A DNA stretch of 39,843 nt from Ligilactobacillus equi DSM 15833 = JCM 10991 (GTDB lineage Bacteria > Bacillota > Bacilli > Lactobacillales > Lactobacillaceae): assembly GCF_000615765.1 (NCBI RefSeq), contig NZ_BAMI01000013.1:1-39843 (forward strand). Reading direction: 5' to 3'. The notes under the pieces were generated by a model. It did not search any database, was not told the origin of the DNA, and worked only from the letters and a program-made list of their open reading frames with translations. Below, piece by piece: positions 33,520 to 39,843 of this stretch. Numbering within the stretch: the stretch's first letter is position 1; each line of letters begins with the position of its first letter. The position numbers and the translations under genes are program-made.

Positions 33520-34395
33520 CTAATAGAAACTCATTTCGAAGCCTGCTTGCCAACTACTATTCCCAGTTAACTTATTGATGGCAAACTTATGACTCAATGC
33601 CTGATCACTTGTAATGGTGTCGGCTAATCCCCACCAAGGTTCAAGACAGACAAATGGTGCTTGGGTTGGATATGGTGACCAGATTCCTACAAAAGGTGTT
33701 TCCTGCAGTTTAAGAGCCACTCCATGACCTGAGGGACCTTCTAAACTTAAAGTTACTTCTTGACCCTGTAAATTCAAAATTAAAGCATCTTGGTCAAATA
33801 AATTATGATTTAAACCTAGAGCTTGCTTTAAATCTAAAGTTGTCTGGTTTTCAGGATCACTATAAGGGCCTCGTAACTTAATTTGAGCGTATTCCTGCGC
33901 AGGATCAACCTTGAACATGGTGGTTTCAAAATTATCTTGCGCCGTTAAAGGTATGTTAAAGGCAGGATGTGCTCCCAAGGCAAATAGCATGTCTGTTGTG
34001 GCCGGATTGTCAACTTGGTAACCCACTAAAATCGTGGCCCCCTTCAACTCATAACTAAGACGTAACCTAAAATCAAAGGGATAAATTTGGTGACTTTGGT
34101 CCGAACTGGTTAAAGTAAAAAGCGCTTTCGTTTCACTTTGAGCAGTCACTTCAAACTCTTGATCCCGAGCAAAACCATGTTGCCCTTGGTGATAGCTATG
34201 GCCTTGGTAAGTGTAGGTATCATCTTTGAGACGCCCCACAAACGGAAATAATACCGGCGCATGGCGCCCCCAATATTTCGCATCGGCTTGCCAGAGATAT
34301 TCTATTTGATTATTCTGGCCTTTAATCGAGGTTAACTCTGCCCCATGTGTTGAAATTTGAACAGTCAAGTCCGCATTATGTAAGGTTACTAACAT
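33520..34395 (-). CDS. Aldose 1-epimerase family protein (LacX-like)
   Basis: 291 aa. HAPVLFPFVGRLKDD, LGAHPAFNIPL (catalytic His) and PFVCLEPWWGLAD (catalytic Glu region) mark the galactose mutarotase-like fold. The LacX-type branch is named from Lactococcus. It interconverts anomers of a hexose or hexose phosphate. AGGAGAGAG lies before the ATG at 34395; seven extra upstream codons have weaker support. It is upstream of the ThrE gene in the same unit, with no obvious functional link. Confidence 0.88.
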   Translation of the reverse strand: MLVTLHNADLTVQISTHGAELTSIKGQNNQIEYLWQADAKYWGRHAPVLFPFVGRLKDDTYTYQGHSYHQGQHGFARDQEFEVTAQSETKALFTLTSSDQSHQIYPFDFRLRLSYELKGATILVGYQVDNPATTDMLFALGAHPAFNIPLTAQDNFETTMFKVDPAQEYAQIKLRGPYSDPENQTTLDLKQALGLNHNLFDQDALILNLQGQEVTLSLEGPSGHGVALKLQETPFVGIWSPYPTQAPFVCLEPWWGLADTITSDQALSHKFAINKLTGNSSWQAGFEMSFY

Positions 34396-34475
34396 TTTCT
34401 CTCTCCTATCATACAACCTAATTCTCCTAAAATTATACGCCTATTTAAGAAAAGCAAAAAGTCAAAAATTAAAAA

Positions 34476-34500
34476 CAAAAAGCCAGGACTGCTCCTGACT
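34476..34500 (-). terminator. Terminator of the small-protein gene
   Basis: AGTCAGGA-GCAG-TCCTGGCT (one mismatch) followed by five T on the minus strand, 14 bp after the small gene's stop. Confidence 0.75.
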
Positions 34501-34513
34501 TAGTTTCGTTTCC

Positions 34514-34627
34514 TTACTTGTAATCATCTTCACGGTTCTTCACGCGTACCGGTGCGGGCTTGAATACAGGTTGAATCACCCATAAGAGTCCAGCAATTGT
34601 TAAAGTGTAAATCAATGCTTCTGCCAT
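34514..34627 (-). CDS. Small membrane protein (37 aa)
   Basis: A short gene: MAEALIYTLTIAGLLWVIQP, then a basic/proline tail ending NREDDYK. One transmembrane helix covers about 3-20. AAAGGG lies 8 nt before the ATG, and a terminator follows. A -35/-10 pair TTGCTT-17-TAGGAT lies upstream (about 34655-34690). The proper start site and terminator argue it is real. I do not know a function. Confidence 0.65.
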   Translation of the reverse strand: MAEALIYTLTIAGLLWVIQPVFKPAPVRVKNREDDYK

Positions 34628-34823
34628 AAAATCAGCCCTTTCTCATTTGTTAGTCTTATCCTATCAAAAAAATTACCTTAAAGCAATTAAATTTCCTTTA
34701 AAATCCTTATGAAATCAAGATTGTTTTCGGTTGCAAAACTTACCATTGACTTTCAAGGAGTAACTTTATTTTAGAAAATAATTGTGACTTTTTTGCAAAG
34801 AAATTGCGCTATTTTCTTAGTTT

Positions 34824-35483
34824 TTACAAAAATAACTTATGTTCCGTTTTTCCTGTAAGCTTCATTGTCTTTTCTAAAACACCACGCACCATATAGCGAG
34901 TCTTCCCACCTTCAGCGCAAGTAATCAAGGTTAAAAGCTTTTGGTCGGGAACGTCGTCTAAGTAATTAACTTCATACTTAGTGATAATCTTTTTTTCGGT
35001 AATCTTATAGATGTAAACCTTTTTACCATCGGTTAAGTAAACCTTCATTCCCGGCTTGGCATTTTCCAGTTGACCAAATAAAACATTAATATCGTCCATA
35101 TGGTGACCAGCTAAGGAATAATTTCCTTCGCCCATTTGTTCGCCCGCCTTCATAGTTCCAGCGCCTTTGGCCAAACCATAATTGCTTAAACCTTCATAAA
35201 TTGGAAGTTTAATTTTCAAATCCGGGATAGCAATTTTACCAATTACGGCCGCATCATCAGATAAACTCTTCACCGTAGTTTGGTTGTCTAAAGATTTAAC
35301 ATTTTCAAAATCAAAATCTGCTTGACTACTATGTTTGCTACCTTCGATTTTTTTACTTAATTCTGTTTTCTGACTATGATTAATCAAAGCATAGGTAATC
35401 TGCTTGTTAAAAATCAAATAGAGTCCCGCCACCAATAAGATAGTTGCGACGACAATTCTTAAAATATTCAGTCCCTTTTTCAC
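34824..35483 (-). CDS. srtA: Class A sortase
   Basis: 219 aa. An N-terminal membrane anchor (about 7-26) is followed by the sortase beta-barrel: LAGHHMDD (catalytic His127), TLITCAEGGKTRYMVRG (catalytic Cys189, Arg196). It links LPxTG proteins to peptidoglycan. The start is GTG at 35483 after GAGG. It stands alone. No LPxTG protein is visible in the window. The gap 34628-34823 contains AT-rich DNA with a weak inverted repeat (34774-34781/34811-34818). Confidence 0.93.
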   Translation of the reverse strand: MKKGLNILRIVVATILLVAGLYLIFNKQITYALINHSQKTELSKKIEGSKHSSQADFDFENVKSLDNQTTVKSLSDDAAVIGKIAIPDLKIKLPIYEGLSNYGLAKGAGTMKAGEQMGEGNYSLAGHHMDDINVLFGQLENAKPGMKVYLTDGKKVYIYKITEKKIITKYEVNYLDDVPDQKLLTLITCAEGGKTRYMVRGVLEKTMKLTGKTEHKLFL

Positions 35484-35544
35484 TAAGCTTCCTCTTTTCT
35501 TTAGTATATTTTTAGTATAGATTACTTTTGGGAAGCAAACAAGG

Positions 35545-36153
35545 TCAACGCATCTTTAAAAAGTCATCCCGCTTAGCCATAATAATTTGTTCTACAATTG
35601 TCAGATTTAGCGGTTGACCAAACTTAGGTTTTTCTAAAAGATAATCAAAGTCCGCCGAATCAACCCCAACATTGATATTTTCCTTAGTATGAACCGAATA
35701 ATGATGAATATGACCATGCAAATTAATAATATTAGGTACAATTCCGAGCATCATTGGATAATGTGTCAAATAGTATTGCCGGTGGTTATACTTGATTAAG
35801 GCTCCCACATCTTCAAAACGAAACTTATCGCGACCATTTACCTGATAATTGTGCTTAGCCAAATACTTAAAGAGCGCACGGTTATCATGATTTCCTTTAA
35901 TTAAGACAAGATTACCATTTAAACGTTGCAAAAGTTCGTAAATATCTTGATGGGACTGACTTTCAGGCCGCACAAAATGCACCGCGATGTCGCCTAAATG
36001 ATAAACCGTATCTTCCGGAGCAACGACTTCGTTCCAATGCGCAATAATTTTCTCATTCATATCATAGGCATTGAGAAATGGTCGGTCGGCAAAATTCGTC
36101 CGCCCCAATAAGTGTTGGTCAAAAAAGTGGGTATCTGAAGTTACATAAATCAT
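35545..36153 (-). CDS. Calcineurin-like metallophosphoesterase
   Basis: 202 aa. The metal-binding motifs follow in order: TSDTHFFD (Asp7, His9), HLGDIAVH, IKGNHDNR, LTHYPMM and LHGHIHHY. They define a dinuclear metal phosphoesterase. The substrate is unknown; the size fits small cytoplasmic phosphodiesterase or phosphatase members. AAGGAG lies before the ATG. Confidence 0.9.
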   Translation of the reverse strand: MIYVTSDTHFFDQHLLGRTNFADRPFLNAYDMNEKIIAHWNEVVAPEDTVYHLGDIAVHFVRPESQSHQDIYELLQRLNGNLVLIKGNHDNRALFKYLAKHNYQVNGRDKFRFEDVGALIKYNHRQYYLTHYPMMLGIVPNIINLHGHIHHYSVHTKENINVGVDSADFDYLLEKPKFGQPLNLTIVEQIIMAKRDDFLKMR

Positions 36154-36232
36154 TAAAAATCTCCTTAATTAACTTGAAATTTCTGGCAATTGGTTTTACA
36201 GTAAGACTATCCTCAAAGAAAGGACGTTTATT

Positions 36233-36352
36233 ATGACTAAGTACACCGTTGAATTAAGCAAGGAAGACTTGGAATTAATCCGGGATTGCCACTTAAAAAA
36301 TCCTAGCATCATCAAAGCTTTAGATGCCGCTAAGGAACAAGCTGCTAAATAA
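36233..36352 (+). CDS. Small hypothetical protein (39 aa)
   Basis: ATG at 36233, stop at 36350-36352: MTKYTVELSKEDLELIRDCH, then KNPSIIKALDAAKEQAAK. It is charged and probably helical, with no membrane segment. AAAGGA lies 8 nt upstream and a terminator follows within 6 bp, as for a real gene. Function unknown. Confidence 0.7.
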   Translation: MTKYTVELSKEDLELIRDCHLKNPSIIKALDAAKEQAAK

Positions 36353-36357
36353 GCACT

Positions 36358-36383
36358 AACCGCCCGCTTAGGACGGTTTTTTT
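36358..36383 (+). terminator. Terminator of the 39-aa gene
   Basis: ACCGCCC/GGACGGT imperfect stem followed by seven T. It overlaps the 3' end of the convergent hypothetical gene at 36368. Confidence 0.7.
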
Positions 36384-36826
36384 ATTGCTAAAGCCACCTC
36401 TAATTGCCTTAGTAAAGCCGACACATCCGTTGACTGCTCCGGATTAGCCTGACGGATTTGGTCTTGATTTAAGTCTACAGGGCTTAAGTCGTGAAATTTA
36501 ATCAAAGCCCCTGCCTTCGTCTTAATTAATAAACAAGGTACTGCAAAACTAATCGCATCATACTTCCAATCCCCATCACGGACATACTTCGGCGCTTGAC
36601 CATAATAACCATCGAAGAAGTAACTTTTTTCTTTTTCGAAAATATAGTTTTGCGTGGAAAAAATACTATGCTTCAATTTTTGCCAAAAACTCGCTTCTGG
36701 ATCACCAACATAGGTCGAAGAAATTACCTTTTCTTCCAGCCCATAAACAACATATTCCTGGATAAGCTTATACTCCGCAATTTCTTCAAGAATAATTTCT
36801 TTCCCTGCTAACATTAATGCTGTCAT
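36368..36826 (-). CDS. Hypothetical cytoplasmic protein
   Basis: 152 aa from ATG 36826. Aromatic and acidic; there is a region rich in Y/F/K (SYFFDGYYGQAPKYVRDGDWKYD) and a helical C-terminus (VSALLRQLEVALAIKK). I do not recognise a family. AAGGAG lies 8 nt upstream. Its ATG overlaps the stop of the Ntn-hydrolase gene (TGATG), so it is translationally coupled to it and may share its role. Confidence 0.7.
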   Translation of the reverse strand: MTALMLAGKEIILEEIAEYKLIQEYVVYGLEEKVISSTYVGDPEASFWQKLKHSIFSTQNYIFEKEKSYFFDGYYGQAPKYVRDGDWKYDAISFAVPCLLIKTKAGALIKFHDLSPVDLNQDQIRQANPEQSTDVSALLRQLEVALAIKKPS

Positions 36827-37801
36827 CAATTCAACTCCTTCGCTTGCCAGATATTAGCACTAGTAAAAACTCTAACTTCTTTAGTTTGCATCAATTCCGG
36901 CGTTAGGCGCAAACTACTAACCTGAGCTTGGTCAGCAGCTTGATAGTAATAAGTCAGGTCTTGTGCAGAAGTCGCTGCCCGGTAAACAGTGTAAGTAGGC
37001 CGATGAGCCATACTTTTCGGAACTGTAACTGTATCCAATACCCCAAATGTTAAAGATAATGCCTGACTTTCATTTGTAGGTTGATCTGCTAATTCTTTGA
37101 CATAGGCTGCTCGTACAAATCGTTGACTGGGAGAAAAGCCACCTAGCGGTGATTTTTTTCCTCCAAGTTTACCAGTCGTCACATGGAAAGTCCCGGGCTT
37201 AATGTGGCCCGTCTTAAAGTCGTCACTAAATTCCATATAATCTTCCAATTTGGCCAACTGCCGTTCAAAGTTAGGCATATTGGTCACAATTCCCATAGGA
37301 TTATCAATCACCTTGAGCGGGTTTGTACTTGGTTCGATTACCACGGTCCGCCCCGTCAAATCCGTTAAACTAAAGTGGAGTTCAGCTCCCCCATTTTTAT
37401 GGTTGCTATTTGCATTACTCATTAGTTCAATTTGACTTAAATGAGCTTCAATTTCCGCAATTGAGGCAAAATTACCTAGGACATAGTGGACAAATTCAAA
37501 GGCTTCTAATTGGACCTTACGGGCATCTTTTTCATCTACCAAGTTTGCACCGTTAGTAAAAGTTAATTTTTGCGCCATGAGGCCACATTCATTGACCCCA
37601 TCACTAATATCGACGTAATCTTGGTCCTGAAAACCACCCCCTACTAGCATATTTATTCTGATATTGTCGACCATCAAACTTCGAATGCCATTGAAAACCG
37701 GCGGGCACATATATTGGCAAGACATATAAGTCATCCCAATCCATGGTCCGCCCAAGTACTTGATAACCATTTTTAGCTGTAATACTCACACTAGTACACA
37801 T
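36826..37801 (-). pseudogene. Choloylglycine hydrolase/penicillin V acylase family, frameshifted
   Basis: The gene starts MCTSVSITAKNGYQVLGRTMDWDD: Cys2 is the nucleophile after Met removal, with the family's Arg and Asp in RTMDW. After a slip near 37635-37650 the other frame gives ISDGVNECGLMAQKLTF, IEPSTNPLKVIDNPMGIVTN and SPSQRFVRAAYVKELAD, the acylase core. One extra base, perhaps in the GGGGG run, would explain it; repaired length about 324 aa. The family hydrolyses bile salts, penicillin V or N-acyl homoserine lactones; the substrate is not readable here. GGGAGG lies 7 nt before the ATG. Confidence 0.82.
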
Positions 37802-37867
37802 GCCATCGCCTCCCAATCTTTTTCTTTTATGATAAGCGCTTACCTCGAAAGTTACAAGTTTCTTGCG

Positions 37868-37893
37868 CAAAAAAGCCCCCTCCTGGGAGCTGC
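37868..37893 (-). terminator. Terminator of brnQ
   Basis: AGCTCCC-AGGA-GGGGGCT (one mismatch) followed by six T on the minus strand, between brnQ and the acylase. Confidence 0.78.
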
Positions 37894-37898
37894 GTAAA

Positions 37899-39268
37899 TT
37901 ATTCTTCCATTTCAAAATTCTGATTACCAGTTTTGGCCTTAATAAAGTGAGCCACTAATCCTAAAAAGTAACCACAAATTCCAAAGGTGAACCAACCAAA
38001 ACCTAGATTGAAGAAGGGGAAATATTGTCCCGCAAAAGCTGTCAGCGTCTTGGCTAAGGTAGTTTGACTAATCACCGCTGGACTAGCGTTAAGCATATCA
38101 AAAATAGCGGGAATAAAAGCAAAGAAAACTGTTAATCTGTAAGTTGTAGCATCATTTTGAAATAAAGGTGAAGTTATACCTAAGAAAATCAAGGCAATGG
38201 CAATAGGGTACAAAAACATTAAAACTGGAGTTGACCAAGCAATGATTTGGTTTAAACCAAGGTTAGCAAAAACAAAGGAAATCCCACAGTTAACAGTTAA
38301 GAAAATCTTATAAGAAATTTACGGGAAACGTTTGTGAAAATCTTGAGCAAAGGCGATTACCAACCCATAGCCGTTGACATACAAGTAATGGTTGAAAGGG
38401 TCGCTAATAAAGCTTCTCCGATAGGTCCCATGTAGAAGTTAGCAATTTGGGCGAAGGCCGTCCCCCCATTTTCAGATAAAGCAAAGTGATGTAAACTCGT
38501 AGCCCCTAGGAAAATCGAAATTAAGTAGATGATGGCAATCCCAGCCATCCCAACCACTCCGGCCTTAGCCATGGAAATTGAAGTCTCTTTAGCACTCTTA
38601 ATTCCCCAGGACTTAATAGCTGTTACCACCGTAATCCCGAACGCCAAGGCCGCTAAAGCATCCATGGTGTTATAACCTTCTAAGAAACCATTAGTGAAAG
38701 AAGCAGTCAAGTAAGCTTCACTAGCCTTAGTAGTATCTGCAGATCCCATTGGCTTAATAAAAGCAAATAAGAAAATCACGAATAATAAAATCAAGAAGAT
38801 AGGATTCAATAATTTCCCAATTCTTTCAGTGATTTTTCCTTCCTTAAGGGACATAAAGTAGACAATCCCAAAGAAAATTCCGGAATAAATCAACAAGGCT
38901 AGACCTTGCATACTGGGCGCGAAGTGGCTAGCGAACATAGAGAAAGGCACAGTTGCCGTTCTTGGGGTAGCGAAAAATGGCCCTAAAGTGGCGTGTACTA
39001 AGATTAAGAAAGTTAAAGCTAGGCCCTTCCCTAAAGGTCGTGCTAAGTCAAAGATTCCTTCGGCCCGCGTAATCGCTAAGGCTAAGAGGGCACCTAATGG
39101 GAGCAAAATCCCAGAAAATAAGAAGCCGAGTGCGGCACTAAACCAGTGCACACCTGCTAATTGCCCCAAGTGTACTGGGAAAATCAGGTTCCCAGCCCCG
39201 AAGAACATTCCAAAAATCAATGAGGACAACATCAAATAGTGTTTAAAATTTAGTTTACTTGTTTTCAT
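37899..39268 (-). pseudogene. brnQ: Branched-chain amino-acid transporter BrnQ, frameshift plus stop
   Basis: The first frame (39268 to about 38360) carries the LIVCS family N-terminus (LMLSSLIFGMFFGAGNLIFPVHLGQLAG) and helices up to TITCMSTAMG. The sequence then slips: ATGGGTTGGTAA would read MGLVIAFAQDF with one more T. A stop TAA follows within RFP-stop-ISYK (about 38320), after which helices continue to 37899 (VFANLGLNQIIAWSTPVLMF). Repaired length about 456 aa. It imports Leu/Ile/Val with sodium or protons. Two lesions in about 45 bp make this the best candidate for true inactivation. AAGGAG precedes the ATG, and a T-box lies upstream. Confidence 0.85.
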
Positions 39269-39328
39269 ATTTTTTCTCCTTCTTCTCTTACCGCTTGAAT
39301 TAGGAGATTAGCGCTAATCCCGATTAAC

Positions 39329-39600
39329 AAAAAAGTCCTCGCTGGATTTCTCCAGCAAGGACGCAGATGCGTGTTACCACCTTGTTTTACTTGCCTGTCG
39401 CCAAGCAAGCCTTACCCCGTACTGCCTATTTGGCAAGACGTTGTCGCGATAAAGGGCGAACCCTTTCGAAACTTCGCATCTGCGTCGCATCGACCACTCA
39501 GAGATTACCTTCATTCTGCTACCACTTATCTCTTCTCATCCACCGAGACTTTCTGTCAAGCTTTCCCAGAACTACTCTTCTCATCCATGTGTTTTTGTTT
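39329..39600 (-). promoter_or_regulatory. T-box riboswitch upstream of brnQ, probable valine specifier
   Basis: On the minus strand: stem I starts GATGAGAAGAG, the T-box core AAGGTGGTAACACG is at 39383-39370, and the terminator GTCCTTGCTGGA-GAAA-TCCAGCGAGGAC plus six T lies at 39362-39329. The context TGAAG-GTA-A (39508-39506) marks GTA (Val), aligned with TGAAG-ATG-A of the other T-box. ATC (Ile) and CTC (Leu) occur in the next bases, so another branched-chain specifier is not excluded. Confidence 0.9.
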
Positions 39601-39615
39601 TTCTAAGATGTTCTT

Positions 39616-39644
39616 AATATAAATCACATTTTAATTAAAGTCAA
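39616..39644 (-). promoter_or_regulatory. Promoter of the brnQ T-box transcript
   Basis: -35 TTGACT and -10 TATATT with a 17-bp spacer on the minus strand, just upstream of stem I. Confidence 0.68.
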
Positions 39645-39741
39645 CATATTTTTTTAATCAATATATCATAAATTCTAGAAATTCCCCTAGACAAGGACAT
39701 CTTTTTCAATTAAACTAAAAACAAGTATTATTAGTTTTTGT

Positions 39742-39770
39742 GTTCAGCACTTATTGAACGTTTTATTTTT
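39742..39770 (+). terminator. Possible terminator
   Basis: GTTCA/TGAAC 5-bp stem with a GTTTTATTTTT tail. The stem is short. The gene it would serve is not in the window. Confidence 0.4.
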
Positions 39771-39776
39771 ATGGGG

Positions 39777-39812
39777 AAAAGCGGTGATCCAGTTAGCGTG
39801 GCACACCGCTTT
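39777..39812. terminator. Bidirectional terminator near the window edge
   Basis: AAAAGCGGTG (39777-39786) pairs with CACCGCTTTT (39803-39812), a 10-bp stem with a 16-nt loop. It probably belongs to a gene beyond 39843. Confidence 0.65.
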
Positions 39813-39843
39813 TGCATGTGAATGAACTCGGTACTGAAGTACT

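Overview
The window looks like an origin-proximal piece of a low-GC lactic acid bacterium, family Lactobacillaceae. The evidence is the gdpP-rplI-dnaB block beside purA, a perfect ParB-binding parS palindrome, two T-box leaders, Shine-Dalgarno sites of the AAGGAGG type with frequent GTG/TTG starts, a D-lactate-dehydrogenase-type enzyme, a class A sortase and a DUF1002 protein. No phage, insertion sequence or CRISPR array is visible.

Layout. 1-4.6 kb: a YkuD-fold protein lacking its catalytic residues, a hypothetical gene, tRNA-Arg, two identical tRNA-Lys genes, a NupC nucleoside transporter, then a long structured leader before an acyl-CoA thioesterase. 4.6-12 kb, minus strand: purA, a D-2-hydroxyacid dehydrogenase, a membrane-anchored flavodoxin and dnaB/rplI/gdpP. 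12-15.3 kb: a PnuC-family transporter and a CPBP protease diverging from a region with two NrdR boxes, then a secreted DUF1002 protein and a small membrane protein. 15.5-19.5 kb: two NADPH-dependent FMN reductase genes, one fused to a PAS-like domain and a tail with three predicted flavinylation motifs, then an amino-acid permease behind a threonine-rich leader peptide and terminator. 19.7-25.3 kb, plus strand: a polar amino-acid (glutamine-type) ABC transporter and a T-box-controlled pair of trans-sulfuration enzymes. 25.5-29.3 kb: parS, thrB-hom (minus) and thrC (plus). 29.4-39.8 kb: an RluD-type pseudouridine synthase, a HesB-like protein ending in another flavinylation-type motif, a CDF metal exporter, a candidate small RNA behind four 11-bp operator repeats, a ThrE exporter, an aldose-1-epimerase-like protein, sortase, a phosphoesterase, an Ntn-hydrolase and a T-box-controlled BrnQ transporter.

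Themes. Threonine handling recurs: hom, thrB and thrC for synthesis, a ThrE-type exporter, and a permease whose leader peptide has eight Thr in twenty residues and resembles an E. coli thrL-style attenuator. Strongest candidates for undescribed biology: (1) the Thr attenuator at 19.3-19.5 kb; (2) the minus-strand small RNA at 31.8-32.0 kb, with C-rich hairpin loops and four TTCACAA-type repeats of exact 11-bp period; (3) the thioesterase leader, in which one strand segment has two alternative partners; (4) C-terminal flavinylation-type tags on an FMN reductase-PAS fusion and a HesB-like protein.

Caution: eight genes (dnaB, pnuC, CPBP, the permease, CDF, thrE, the Ntn-hydrolase, brnQ) each carry an apparent single-base indel, mostly explicable within a homopolymer. 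Since dnaB is essential, residual sequencing error is at least as likely as gene decay. They are annotated over their full inferred spans, except dnaB and the permease, which are given as the frame stands.
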